A stretch of 64,000 nucleotides of DNA, from positions 89,716,533-89,780,532 of the forward strand of contig CM048845.1 in assembly GCA_026545225.1 (NCBI GenBank). Reading direction: 5' to 3'. The position numbers and the translations under genes are program-made. Positions 12,698 to 25,075 of the stretch are shown in pieces; positions within the stretch are counted from its first letter, which is position 1, and each line of letters starts with the position of its first letter. Source of the stretch: Cornus controversa (Eukaryota > Streptophyta > Magnoliopsida > Cornales > Cornaceae). The notes below the pieces were generated by a model that was given only the letters and a program-made list of their open reading frames with translations, was not told the DNA's origin and did not search any database.

Positions 12698-13694
12698 GTG
12701 ATTGACGAGACGGTATCTGCACTTGTGGACCTTTCTGAAGTCTCAAGTCTGGAGGATCACAAAAAGCATTGGGATTCCATTAATTGTGAATGTTCTTCAG
12801 GATGTATCCAATCACAAGGGACAGGACAGAACTCTCTCGGCAACCACACTAACAGAACTTGGCTGAACCATCAAGATACATGGCGGCCGTATTCACCGCC
12901 TCGGCGCCTCCTCCTTGGGCTTAGTCCAACAAGCCGCTACCCAAGAATAATAGACATATGGAGCATAAGAAGGCTTTATTTAAAAGTTCGAATAGATTGA
13001 GGAGATATCAAGTTCTAGACAGAGACTAAAATGGGTGGGGGGTGAAGCCGAAATAGGTTCTCCATATCAAACAAGCAGCATCATTAGTGGTAAAGCTCGA
13101 AGGAAATTCTCTTTTCTCATCAGAAAATATATCAGCAGCGGCATCAAAGTACTCAGAAGCATTGGCATTGTGTCCAATGCGATCGAAGGAAGAGAGATGT
13201 GCTGTACAGTAATAGAGTGCCAGTGTCATCTTTTGCTGCTACAACCTCTGGAGACCATAAGTGATGCTACACAAGCACTTTTTCTTCATAACCCAGCTAA
13301 CCGTCATGCCAAAAGCCTTTGGAGAAGAGCTCAGGCTTATGATATGCTTGGGTTAGGTAAAGAGAGCTTGTTAGATTCTATTTTATCTCAGTCACCTGAT
13401 CATGATCTCTCCTTTTTTAGGCAAAATAAGGTTCCTGAGCTGAGCGCTTAGTCAAGAAGCAGATGCGTGCAGCTTGGTTATTTAGGAGGCAGCTATCAAA
13501 CATGGGGGGGCATCCACTGAAAGGGTGATGTTGGCGAGACACCAACAGCCAAGAGACTAATGATGCTGAATGGGAGACAGCAAGTGAAAGTGATATAGGA
13601 AAAGATGGAAGGGATGAAATGGGTGAAGATGATTGTGAATGGAAGAATGAGGACAGAAGGAAAGACGAGTACGATAAACCTTCGATAAAAGGTA
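12698..13694 (+). pseudogene. Broken fragment of a TPR/ARM-repeat protein gene
   Basis: The fragment opens right after a splice-acceptor-like TTGTGTAG and reads VIDETVSALVDLSEVSSLEDHKKHW, then loses frame. Coding pieces reappear in different frames. About 12993-13030 gives SSRQRLKW. About 13070-13200 gives KQAAS-VVKLEGNSLFSS and SKYSEALALCPMRS, a TPR helix pair. About 13215-13440 gives ISDATQALFLHNPANRHAKSLWRRAQAYDMLGL, a second TPR. About 13560-13694 gives an acidic tail with EWETASESDIGKDGRDEMGE. At least three frameshifts and in-frame stops separate these pieces. Intact plant homologues combine TPR and ARM-type repeats, but no exact gene name is claimed. Because an acceptor (before 12698) and a donor-like GTACTATG (after 13694) are retained, this looks like a duplicated genomic fragment rather than a reverse-transcribed copy. 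Confidence 0.7.
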
Positions 13695-14757
13695 CTATGA
13701 TTCTGTGTTGCTGTTAGGGGTCGATCTTTAGTTCAATAGTGTAACCACAGTGGTAACACACATCTAACAAAGAGATTTCAATGCAGACATAGATTTGCAT
13801 AGAGTAGCCAACCTAAGAGATTGTGTGGGTTGACTATAAACCTCATATAATGATGGTTATCATTTGATTGATCACATTGTTTTGCCTATTCAAACTGAAT
13901 TTCAAAAGTATACACCTCAAGTTTTTGGTTGCATGATTGCAATCCAGTGATTGTGTTTATTCTTCTGCACATGTTTTAACTGGTTATTGCTCTTACAAAA
14001 CATGGGTTGGTTGCCTCAGTGTACTGTTTAGCGAATAGCAAGAAACTAGATATATTTATTTGAAACTCTTTCTTTTGATGTTAAGTTTTGTTTTAGTTTC
14101 ATCTACTTACAATTTAAATTTTGTAAGATGCTGCTGTTATAACTTGACAGTTTTGTGTGTTTAAAGTTCTAAATTTAGGGAACAAGATATCACAAAACCA
14201 ACATACAATTATCCTAAGCTTGCTTGTTATACATCTGAGGGGTGGAATTGTTCGTATCAACTATTGGTACAAAGATTGCATGTGTCAACATTTCAATTAC
14301 ATAATTTTCCACTCTGAACTTACGGGTGGATGTTATAATTTAAAACATTATTGGTCCACTATGGATGTTATCAGTTAAAGCTTTATTAGCGCCCTATCTT
14401 TGACTATTTGAAGTCTCATGTTGCATTTTTGAGCTAGAATCCAGATCCTTTGTTGTGCACAAAACGCATTGGACTGTGTGCAACACACTCATTTCGAGCA
14501 TGGAACTCAATTTAATCGCTGTTGCAAGTTGCAACACTATTCATCGAGGATGCAACACTATTATTTTGCTCCTCCATTAATTGTGTGGCACATGTGTACA
14601 ACACAAAAACGAGTACAGCAGAGGGTCCAGACTCCTTCAGCTGATGTACTGTTCTTTCTAGGTTCAAATAACTATTAGTGGTATTCAATACTCAAATTTT
14701 CTGCACTTCACTCTTTTTTTTGTAGTTCAGCTTCATATTCACACACACACACACACA
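13695..14757. other. Non-coding stretch downstream of the pseudogene
   Basis: A+T-rich, with no coding signal recognised. It ends in a short (CA)n microsatellite at 14738-14757, which directly precedes the LINE fragment. Confidence 0.5.
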
Positions 14758-14764
14758 TGTGGGA

Positions 14765-15364
14765 GTTTTTGACTTTGTTAGGGTTTGGATCCTGTTGAGT
14801 GGTGTTGGATGGATTCCCACGGGACGTTTGTGGTGCGATCTTTTTATGGAAGCTCCCGGGCTTCCTTGGAAGACAGTTTGGCCTACTAGGGCACCTCTCA
14901 AGGTGGCCTTTTTGGTTGGACAGTGGCGCTAAGGAGGATATTGATGATCGATAATCTAAAGAGGAGGGGTCAGATTATAGTTAATTGGCGTTGCATGTGT
15001 AAGGGTGGAGAGGAGTCGGTGAGTCGTCGGTTATGTCAAAGTCCTCAAAGAGCATGCTTGAGGCATGGAGAAGCTGCATAGTGCAGAGGCAAGCCCGTGA
15101 TGCATGGAGGGTGGCGCCTCTTTGTATGTGTTGGGGCTTGTAGCAGGAGCGGAACAGATGGTCTTTTGATGGGGCGGAGGTACGGGTGCTGAAATTCTCT
15201 ATCCTTAATTCTTTATTCTTTCGGGTACATTGGTCAAATTGTAAATCGGTGAGGGATATAATGGATTTTGTGGATACATTATCTATATATCGAGCTTTTT
15301 TTTTGCCCTCGTGTAGTCCTTGGTTGAATGCTTTTTAATGAAATGTTACTTATCAAAAAAAAAA
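14765..15364 (+). mobile_element. 5'-truncated LINE, 3' end with poly(A)
   Basis: Plus-strand reading gives, with frameshifts, the zinc-binding C-terminal region of plant LINE reverse transcriptases. Landmarks are an SFYGSSR-like piece near 14840, TRAPLKVAFLV near 14885-14920, and GLWRERNRWSFDGAEV near 15135-15185. It ends with a non-coding tail, TTAATGAAATGTTACTTATC (15335-15354), and a run of A (15355-15364). This tail matches the terminal bases found in the tail-only scars of this window. The reverse-transcriptase core is missing, so the copy is dead on arrival. Confidence 0.75.
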
Positions 15365-15782
15365 TGTTTATACAGTTTCTTGCTACCCTTTTAAACACTA
15401 TTTTGGAACTTTGAATTCACACAGAGATGAAGCATGGATAAAGTGTCCAGCTTACGGGAGAGGAAATGAGAATTTTGGATGACTTGGGCCAATTTGTAAT
15501 GTACAAGTAACAGCTCTGTATTATGCGATATTCTGCATCTTTAGCCTCTTTATTTTGCTGTGCTTTTATTTGATGCATACAAACTCAGACAACGGATGGA
15601 TATATCATATATACATGCTGAATACAGTATATCAATAAAACTCACCTTTACTATAGACTGGGTCCAGATTTTGCATAATTCCAGTGTCTTGACACTTCAT
15701 GTTCTTTCGCTTATGTTTGTTCATAGCTCATTGAACTTAAACTCTCTCCCATGGTGTATAGCAGCTAACATAATCCATGGAT

Positions 15783-15879
15783 AGTTTGGCTAACGGTTCT
15801 GGAATTGGACGTATTAGGTTCGACTCTCTATCACTTCGGGACTCTCGAGTTGGAGGCACTGTCGTGTAAAAAAAAATGC
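15783..15879 (+). mobile_element. Candidate tRNA-derived SINE
   Basis: A-box-like TTGGCTAACGGT (15786-15797) and B-box-like AGGTTCGACTCTC (15818-15830) have the spacing of a tRNA-type polymerase III promoter. The stretch ends in TCGTGTAAAAAAAAA (to about 15877). It does not fold as a tRNA, and no duplication was found. The family is not identified. Confidence 0.45.
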
Positions 15880-17100
15880 ACTGCAAATGTTTCTTGTTAC
15901 TAGTATACTTTGTTATCACCGTTATGTTTCACTGAAGTACAGTGTGGCTTTCAGTTCATCTAGTGTATATGAATTGTTCAAATGTTCTCTCTGGTTTATG
16001 AATTATTCTCGTCAGCAGTGCACAGAAACACTTGTCACAGATTGAAACTCATAGATCAAAGGACCAGATCCTAATTCAAAAGCCCGACCTTCCTGTCACC
16101 ACAAGAAGGTCACCAATTTTCAGACAATTGGTGTTCTACCATGATATTGAAGTCTTGGTTTTCAGAGCACATACAAGCCGCCCATTTGCAAGTCAACATG
16201 AGCTTCTAGGACTCAAACGGGAGAAAATTGGTTGTAGATGAATATTGATCGTACGTGTTCTACACATGTGTTGTACACGCATGGTTGAGATTGAACAGAA
16301 CCATTTGCAGCCTCAAGTTAGATTCTCCTCAATTTGGTAAAAGGAAGATGGAAAAGAGGAGTGGATGGGCCAATATACCAATAACTGGAAGGTACTGCAA
16401 TAATAAAAACATAATGCCAGCAATGGATCACATGGGACGTTATGACATGAACCAGAAGTCTGGAGTCCTTTCCAAGAAAAAGTCGTGGTTGGACATATGT
16501 ACTATCATATTCTCAGATTTCATATGGGTTGGCTCTTGTTCCGTTGGTAAGAGGATGGAAACACAGTGCATGTCCCCGTTATCCCATGTTTGGTTGCACT
16601 AACAATCTCGGATGGGATCAATTAAACAGGATTATTGTCCGCATTCCGGATTATTTTATCCTATGGAGAGGGGTGGTAGACTCGGAAAAAAATATATTAT
16701 GATTTAGTTATGATTAACTTAATTTAGCCCTGGAAACTGGGTTTCCTCGATCTATTCTATATAGCCAGGTTCAATGTCAGGTATCTTAAAGAAAAGATCT
16801 ATTCCCCAAAATTGGAATAACCAAAACAATTTTGGATTAGAAGTGAGGAACACAACCTTCAATCCAGTCCCACAAACACTGTAATCTAATTATTCTGTTC
16901 GCAGATTGCATAACCCTGTATTGTTTATCCATCTGGTGTTATCCGAGCCATTATGTGTGCACTAATATATTATAATTTTTTGGGTATCAGACGATCGTAT
17001 CCTCTCCCGGATGTACTATTAAATCTAGGTTGCAATAAATTACATTACAATGCAACACGGTACATCACATATGCAACGCACATATAAAAACAATGTAATA
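15880..17100. other. Non-coding region, two unrecognised open stretches
   Basis: Open frames at 16032-16241 (plus, 69 codons) and 16255-16602 (plus, 115 codons) match no domain I recognise, have no supporting splice context, and have the composition of random A+T-rich DNA. I do not call them genes. Confidence 0.4.
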
Positions 17101-19920
17101 CTCATACAATATACAAACGAACGGCTCAATAAAATTTGAGACCTGAGGCGAAAAATACAAAAGTGACTTTTTAACATGTAATATATTAATATCAAATTTT
17201 AATTAATAATATTTATTTAAAAATCACTCTTATTGAAATCATTATATCTAATTGGACCATTTTCTACTAATATATCTCTTAATTTTTTATTAATATTTTT
17301 TCATTGTCCAAATGTATAGATATCTGTGGAAATATAATATGATTTTTGATTAAGATCATTCTTTTTTTTTTACTTGGTTCACTTTGGTTCAAATTTATTT
17401 TTTTTATGTTCTTAGTAAAGAATTTTCTTATCACACATTTTATTATCTTTATGAATCTAAATCACTAACAAAATTATTATTTTTCATTATTGTATAATCT
17501 TCTAATTCTTTTAGATGACTTTAGTTGATATTGGTTGAATTTTCACCTAAATTTTTTGTTGTTGAGTATTAATTATAACAAAAAAAAAAACATTATAATA
17601 AGAGAAAGAGAAAAAAAACGTAAGGAATAAGAAAAAAAAAAAGAAAATAATAGGAGAAGATGGAAAGTTTTATAATCCCGATTTTCACAATATTCAACCA
17701 TTCATTAAAAAAACATGGAATGGAAGAGAGGCCGAACGGAAAAAAAAAAAAAGAGATGGTGAGATAAAAATAGAAATTAGGAATTTTAAAATGTATTAAA
17801 TTATTTGGGCGCATAACAATATAACTTATAAGGAAATAAAAATTTTAGGAAATATAATGAAATTAGAATAAAATTATTTGGGCTCTATATTAAATTTATA
17901 CTATTGGTTGGGGCCTAAAAATATAAGCAAACAAAATTTTTAGAAAGTTTAATAATTTTAAAAAATAAAATTTTTAGTTAGTCTTATCAAGAAAAAAAAA
18001 ATGGGACCTTCTATTATCTGATCCTTAAGCGACGTCCTAAATCGTCAAGTGCTCTAACTAATATATACATTTAAATAAAAAATGTAACACTCATTCAATA
18101 TATTACATCGAGTAATATTGTACCAGTCTCCAACACTATTAACACAATACAATAATTCTTACACATTTAGAATAATTGTTGCATTCTTAATTTAAACACA
18201 CAACACAACACAAAACCAAAAAAAGGAATCGGAGAGGAACTGTCCTTACCAAACAACTACTAGCTTTTATTTGAAGTGTCTTTTCCGTTGATTATGATCG
18301 ATCCATCATAATTATTGGACTGTTTGGTTGTCTGGAAACTAAGAAAATAAATGTAAATTGACCCTGACTAAATCCAAATCAAGCTTCAAATAATTTGACA
18401 TCATTCACTTATAATTGTATTTTGGTTTAAATGGAATTTAATATCCATTTAGAACTATCATATCCTCATTTTTATGACCATCTTGCAAATTAATAATTTA
18501 AGCATGACAAAGCCAGAGTGGAAACATCAAACATCTCGCTTTCTTTGAAAAAGCCATCTTTTATATATATAAATTAATAGGTATACATAAATTCAGTAAT
18601 ATAAAATAACACAACAAGAACACTAATAACTGTGAAGGTAGAGATGTGACAAAATAAATTAAATAAATAAAGCAATAAAAGAGGAGTAGAGGACTAAATA
18701 GAGACGAGGATCTGACAAGTAGTCAATTTGTTGGCGTACGGCAATTGACGCCGTGCAATGAAAAGAAGGTGTAGGAGATAGAGAAACAAATGAAGTTTTT
18801 TTTTTTCTGTTCTTTTCTTTCCTTTCCTTATTTTGTAAAGAGAGATAATTATAAGTTTTTTTTTTTTTTTTTAGTAAAAAAGGATAAATTTGGAAGTAAA
18901 GCCTTAAATCGAAGGGCACATTGAAACATTTCTTAAAGTCAACGTGCAAGATCTTAATTTACAAATAAAATCATTTTTCTTATTAAACAATAATTTCAAT
19001 AGTATTAAATATCAAATTTTAAAATGTATTTTCTCAAGAGTAATTTTTTTTACTTCCTCACCTTTCAAGAGGAAGGTCAGGTTCAAGCACCAAAAATAAA
19101 AATAAAAAATCTTGACCAATTAATACCTCAACTTTTCGTTTGGATAGTTAAGAATATACCACTAAATTATAACTATTGGTAGTTAGTCAGTCATAGTCAA
19201 TTATTTCAAAATTGAAAGAAGAAAAGAGTATAGGATCTGCTTTGTCACTCAGAAAATAGTTATCAATAAGTCAAAATAGACATTTTTTAAACTGAGTTTT
19301 GAGAAAACATATTTCAAAAACTATTAACACGTAAAACTAAATAAAAAATCATACACAAGCATAACACATTGTACTCAACATTCCTGCAGAAGTCATGGCT
19401 CGATCGAGAATGAAGCCAAAAATCATAGTAATCTCACTTACTTGATGTTCCACTCTCTACACTTAACTCATATGTTTGTTCAATGGGGCAAGACTAATCG
19501 TAATTGAGAATAGTGTGTGAGAGATAATGATATCTCTCCCATCAAAGAAACGATCAGATTATAATCAATTTATGTTACCACTATCGAATTATGTAACCAA
19601 CATTACCATTATACTCTCCTTTATAGGTAACTGTACACACACACATATGTATATATATATTCTTATTCATATCTCTAAGCACATGATAACATATATTTTT
19701 GTAGAATTTTTTTTTTTCAATACTCAAGAAATAAAAAACTGCTCTCAGAAAACTGAACTAAGTAAGCCCACTAAATTTTGAAACAATGTTCAAACTTGCC
19801 ATAAGTTAATGTACTATGATAAAAGTGAAATTTAAGTACAAAATATTTCTAGCATTCAATCAGTCATGTTGAAGGCTCCATGTAGTTGAATTCCATATCA
19901 AATCCAAAATTGTCTTCCAG
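17101..19920. other. Gene-free A+T-rich region with decayed repeats
   Basis: Long A/T runs dominate. The pieces around 17120-18050 (GGGGCCTAAAAATATAAG, GGGCTCTATATT, GACCTGAGGCGAAAA) look like a degraded dispersed plant repeat. A B-box-like GGTTCAAGCACC at 19080-19092, followed by A-rich sequence, may be another old SINE. No gene is seen. Confidence 0.45.
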
Positions 19921-19923
19921 TAA

Positions 19924-20060
19924 GGTTGTGTTCGGCGGCATAGAATGGAGTCTTGGCATTAGAATTAGTGGAATTAGAAAAAAAATTGTTAATGGACCAT
20001 GCACAAAATTTTATCCAATTCCAATTTCAATGATTCAATTCCATACAACCAAACATAGCC
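19924..20060. mobile_element. Short MITE with TGTTYGG-type inverted ends
   Basis: The left end GGTTGTGTTCGGCGGCATAG (19925-19944) and the reverse complement of the right end, GGCTATGTTTGGTTGTATGG (20060-20041), are similar. The whole element is about 137 bp. It also has internal complementarity (GGAATTAG on the left side, TCCAATTCC on the right). No coding sequence is present, and the target duplication is unclear. Confidence 0.55.
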
Positions 20061-20722
20061 GATGCATTTCATGCATGAAAAGTCGAGTTTATTTGACTTA
20101 CAATACAAACAAATTTCAAAACAAAATTAGTCAAATTTTTATTTTTGGGAATTAATCCCCCTTCGTTCGGTACAATAGAAGCATATTATCACATTAAAAA
20201 TCACACAAGCATATATGAAGACAACAATCAAACACATCTATGCACAACATGATATTTTACATAGTTCACCCAACTCTAGTGCTACATTCATAGAGAGGGA
20301 GACTTCACTATAATTGATAAGAGAATATACAACACGGGAAAAGCATGCCTACCACACACTCTTTCACTTCTCTCCAGAGTTACATATACCCTATTCTCTC
20401 ATCACAACACTCACCGACCCCTTACATCTTTTCCCTCCCTGTCTCTCTCTTTAACCATACATCTATTTATAGAGTCTTCAAACTCAATTCCTTCTTGAAC
20501 AAGGATTATCATATATTGTCTAACAAGAAGTTACCAAATCAATCACAACTCTAAAATAGATGTATAAAACCTCCTCCCCAAGTCTTCAACCTTGCTTCAC
20601 AAGTCTTCAGGCTTCCAAAACGAAAAAGGAAACTACCGCAATTGAATTTGAGCCACAAATCCAACATTTATAAAATAGTACTCAAGTACTAATAATGCAT
20701 CTAAAATGTAGAGTGGACTAAG

Positions 20723-21411
20723 TGTAGAGACCATGCCCAATTTTGACCAATTTTCATTTTTTCATTATTTATTGCTTTAAATATATTTTAAATGATATTT
20801 AGTATGTTTTGAATGCAGGAAAAAAATGTTTGAAGAGTTGTATTAGGGTTTTGGAAAATTTTTGAAACTTTTGAAAAAGTTTAACTTTTGGTCAACGAGA
20901 GTCCTGAGATGAGGTTTAATGAATCCGAGAATTCTGAAAAATATAATTTTTTTTTATGGATCAAATGAAATGTTGAAAGTGTTGAGAAAGTGATTTCAAA
21001 ACCATCTGAGTTTTTGAAATTAAAAACAAAGGTCGAGATAGTACGTTAAATGGCTCGGGGCAAATCAGTCATTTCGCACCCCTAGGAGTGAGATAAATAT
21101 CTTAAGGTTTAGGATATTTTATATTTACAGATCTCATTCTCTCTCTAGCTCACCCACTTCATCCTTATCCCATCTCTTTAGATTTTGGAGCACTTATGGT
21201 GTGATTTGGAAGTTCCCGAAGGAGGAAAGTACGTAGGGGACATCAAGGGCATCTGTTTGAACCGATCAAAATCTCCATTTTGTGAAGTTGAAAAGGCTAG
21301 AATTTTCAAAGTTGAATTCCAAGCTTGAGATTTGAGGTGGGGTGTGAAATTATTCCCTTAAATGTGACATGAATGATAGATTCGATATTTATTGAGTTTA
21401 GGATTTTATAC

Positions 21412-21448
<37 letters not shown>

Positions 21449-22560
21449 ATTTATGCATATGTATATGTCTAACATGCTAGTTAGGGCTTATATACGTTGC
21501 ATATGTGAAATTGAGACCATGAATGTTCTTTAATGAAATTGTGTTCATTTGATAAAAATGTGAAAATTTGAGTTTCTATATAGAATTTTGCATAAAAGAT
21601 ATGATTTTGTTGAAAAATGCATAAGCATAACGATTTTCATGAGATAAGTGAAATGACACTGTGACAAGCTTGAGTTGAGTAAGAAAATGTATTGATTTGA
21701 TGAAATGCATTGCATTGTGTGAGATATGTGCATTTATGTGATAACATGCATTATGTGAAAAATGAGTTTTTGGGGCGTAACAACATTGAGAATTAAGATA
21801 AGGGCATGGATCCCTAGGGTGAAAGACTCAAAATTTGGCCAAACGGATGATGCATCCGTCAGAATAGTAAATCGAGAAGCGTAAGCAGAGTTTGGGTGCC
21901 GAAGAGATCCTTACTATTGGTGTAATAAGCTAGTCCCCATTTAAATTAATTTTTGAATTTATGTGGCGTGAGTTATACATATGAATTGAGACTTGTTCAA
22001 TTTGGTATATGCGTGTTTACATTGAAATGTGAAGCATCACGCGTGATTTATAGAACGTGATTGTTTATGGGTAAAAAGTATGGATCATTGTCATATAGAC
22101 ATATAGTGATTTCATATACATCCATGCATGGTTGCCTGAATTAGAGTAGAGTTGGGTGGATCGTTCCTACTAAGCCGTCGTGGTGCTTACCCCCTATTTT
22201 CAAACTCTTTTCAGATAAGGCACCAATGGAGGATGAAGCATAATTAGCTTGATGGACTTTTGAAGTTCCCTGAATTTTTTATCTTTTGATGTGTAGATAG
22301 ATGTCCATGCCGGCTTGTGGCACGTGGACTAGGTGGAGAGTATTATAATGAGATTTGACGTATGTTGATGCACAATAGTTCCAAATGTAATGACTTTTTA
22401 TGAACCGTGTATAACTTTTGGAGTTGAATGAAAAATGTTGGTTTTGTTCCCACTATGTATAGTCCTTGGATGTGAATGCTTGGGGTGTGATTGATCATGA
22501 GTATGATTTAATGCTTGTGAATGATGTAGGTTCCTTTCTTGCATGATTTTATAGTTGTAT
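20723..22560. repeat. LTR-like non-coding stretch (possible old Gypsy-type LTR)
   Basis: It starts TGTAGAGACCATGCCCAATT, reminiscent of plant Gypsy LTRs that begin TGTAACGACCC. It contains a stretch near 22175-22220 (CCGTCGTGGTGCTTACCCCC, then TTTTCAGATAAGG) that resembles the 3' part of such LTRs. No target duplication or CA end was found and no internal domain is present, so this is a weak call. It includes a (TG)n microsatellite. Confidence 0.35.
21411..21449. repeat. (TA)n/(TG)n microsatellite
   Basis: Alternating TATATATA followed by about 13 uninterrupted TG units. Confidence 0.95.
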
Positions 22561-23018
22561 GAAATGATTATGATATTAGAAGGGATTTAGAATGCCAAAA
22601 ATGGCCAATTGTATAGTTACAAGATTTTCTGCAGGTGCATCAGTCCCGGCACTTTGATGCATCGAAATGCCCACTTCAATGCATCGTTCCATATATGCAT
22701 TGAAATGGCAGAGACGATCAATTACAAAAATATCATTCCTCCATTTCTTTCTCCCCCAACTGAAAACATTGAATGCACACACCCTTGCATTTACTATATA
22801 TATCAAATACTAATAATATAAATATGGTGAATATAGATTCTGCATACGACTCCGAATCATTCATTTTTTTTAACTTTCCTTCATATGATACTTATTCATT
22901 ATTAACTCTCTCTTGTTCAATTAAACATTTAAATATGATGAATATACAGTGAGGATTTCTGTAATTTTGAACTATCGGGCTCAATTGTGCATCTCCATAA
23001 AATACAATCAAAACCCTA

Positions 23019-23021
<3 letters not shown>

Positions 23022-23066
<45 letters not shown>
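23022..23066. repeat. (TA)n microsatellite
   Basis: About 22 uninterrupted TA units immediately upstream of the LINE 3' end at 23094. Confidence 0.95.
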
Positions 23067-23067
<1 letters not shown>

Positions 23068-23093
23068 CTATATTTTTAGAATGAAAAGTTAAG

Positions 23094-25075
23094 TTTTTTT
23101 TTTTTTTTGTAGAGCAAAGAAGAACAGACATTAGAAAACAAAACATGAGTCAGAATAGAAGGCTTCCTTCACACGAGGGGGAAGAACATCCTCCAAGCAA
23201 AAAATAGGAAGAGAGCAAGAGGATTGGAGAACAAATCTGCTGGTCTCATGAGCTGCACTATTACTCGATCTGGAAACCAATAAAGAGAAAGCTCGGTGCC
23301 TATCTGAAGATGGCTCTTAATATTGCAGATGATGATGGATAAACATTCTTCTGTGATTTGTAAGTTGATAACTAATTTGCATTCTCCTTCAATGATAACT
23401 TTTGAAAGTCCCTAATTGAGGTAGAGATGGAGAGTTGAACGGAGAGTGAGCGCTTCGGCAGAGACTACTAAAACAACATGATGAAATTTTAAACCAATCG
23501 CCTTCAAAAGATGACCTTCATGATTTCGAAGAATGAGACCACCCCCAGCTGTGTGAAGGGAGGCATAAAAGGAAGCATCGAAATTCATTTTGACCAGGCC
23601 TGTGGAAGGAGGGGGCCAATGAGGGGGAGGAGGTGGGGGAGCTGGACTATGCAGGTCCGGATGCTTGTCTTGGCATTGAAATTCTGAAAATTTAGAGAAA
23701 TCTTTTAAAGCTTTGATTGTTAGAGAAAGGGGGGTCCAAGCGATTGTCATTAAAGGCCAAAACATTTCAGTTTTTTCATAAATTCCAGCAAATAAAGATG
23801 GCAAGCCCGGCACACGGTGGGAAGCAATTATCCCCTTTCCAATCTATGAAGAGATCGATCCACCGCCGGTGCCATTCCATGGGAGGACCGTTTGAGGGAT
23901 CAACTTGGATGGGGCTTAATTTCCAAACGATTTGGCTGGAGGGGCATTTCCAAAGGAGATGGTCAGTAAATTCATTTGCGCAGCCACAAACTGGACAAGT
24001 GGTGTGAATTGGGACGCCTCTTACTTTAAGGGCTAGGTTGGTGGGAAGTCTACCATGAATGGACTGCCAAAGGAAGAATTGTAACTTTTTTGGGGCAATA
24101 ATTTTTCAGATGCTTTTCCAAACAACTTTCAGATCAGCGGAATAACTGTACTCGATGCCTTGAGGAAGGGAAGACTTAGGATTCAAAAGAGTGAGGGCAA
24201 TATAGTATGCACTTTTGACAATGAATTTGCTATGAGGAAAGGGCCCCCAGATCTTTGTATCAGTGTGGGGGGAAGAGCTTAAGGGGATATGAAGAATTCG
24301 ATTGCAATCTAAAGATTTGAAATTTGAACTCATGATAGAAGAGTTCCAGGAGTGGCTGGATTGGTCAATGAGATCAAAAACTATGTGGATATTGTTACCA
24401 AGATAGGTTGAAGAAACTTTGAAATTGGTGCTTCCTGGAAGCCACAGGTCAACCTAGCAATCCACACTTTTCCCATCTCCGATACGTCATTTTAGACCTG
24501 CCTTGATTACCTCTTTAGTTTCTTGAAGGTTTTTCCATATCCAGGAGTCACTGGGTGTGAAGGAGGAGTTTAAGAAGAAACAATTCTGCAAATATCTTTG
24601 CTTTAAAGTTCTAATTAGAAGGAAGTTTTCTCCCACCTCTAGCCTCCAAGCGATCTTTGCTAACAAAGCAATGTTGAAAGCTTCACAGTCCCTGAAGCCC
24701 AGGCCTCCACCATCATTTGGGTCACAAAGCTTTTTCCAACAAATCCATTTGATGTTGTTCGATCGAGACTGCCCGCTCCACCAAAAGTTTAACATGTTGC
24801 TTTGGATGCTATTGAGGGTGGACTTTGGAATTTTGAAATGGGCATTCCTTGGATGAAGTTGTTTCTCTCTGCTTCTTAAAGGAGAAAACTAAGACCTTCC
24901 ATGCAAAAGATGAAAAGGTAAGGCGATAGCGGATCCCCCTGTCGAAGCCCCCGTTGAGGGTTGAAGAGGCCGCCACTCTCACTGTTAATCATAAGAGAAT
25001 AGGAGACTGTGGTAATGCATTCCATGATGAGATGGGTCCATTGGTTGACAGTTTCTAATCCTATATTAGGTTAGA
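23094..25075 (-). mobile_element. Decayed LINE with RNase H domain, internally deleted
   Basis: Minus strand. From right to left it encodes part of the reverse transcriptase (GLRQGDPLSPYLF near 24950-24915). It then jumps to the RT-connection region (FWWSGQSRSNNIKWICWKKLC, as a landmark near 24785-24725; GGLGFRDCEAFNIALLAKIAWRLE, broken here into GGLGFRD and AFNIALLAKIAW). After that come a zinc-binding region and a C-terminal plant-type RNase H (VKMNFDASF near 23600-23570, GGGLILRNHEG near 23545-23510). The poly(A) tail is the T-run 23094-23108. The segment that should hold the catalytic FADD motif is absent, so a deletion has removed the active site. Frameshifts and stops are frequent. Confidence 0.75.

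Noticed and set aside
12698-13000. 100-codon open frame starting MIDETVSALVDLSEV
   Set aside because: The first third is a true TPR/ARM gene exon, but the frame then leaves the homologous reading and stops. It is part of a pseudogene, not a gene.
13035-13451. 138-codon open frame
   Set aside because: Its second half carries TPR residues, but its first half is out of frame with the homologous segment. Counted within the pseudogene.
15783-15879. Possible tRNA gene from A- and B-box-like sequences
   Set aside because: No cloverleaf can be formed and it ends in an A-run. A SINE is more likely. The same applies to 55641-55795 and 58193-58355.
16032-16602. Two consecutive plus-strand frames of 69 and 115 codons
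   Set aside because: No recognisable domain, no splice context and no conservation evidence.
19700-19725. T-run near 19708 considered as another scar
   Set aside because: No duplication on either side and no LINE terminal bases.
23717-24856. Plus-strand open frames of 96-99 codons
   Set aside because: Antisense shadows of the decayed LINE on the minus strand.
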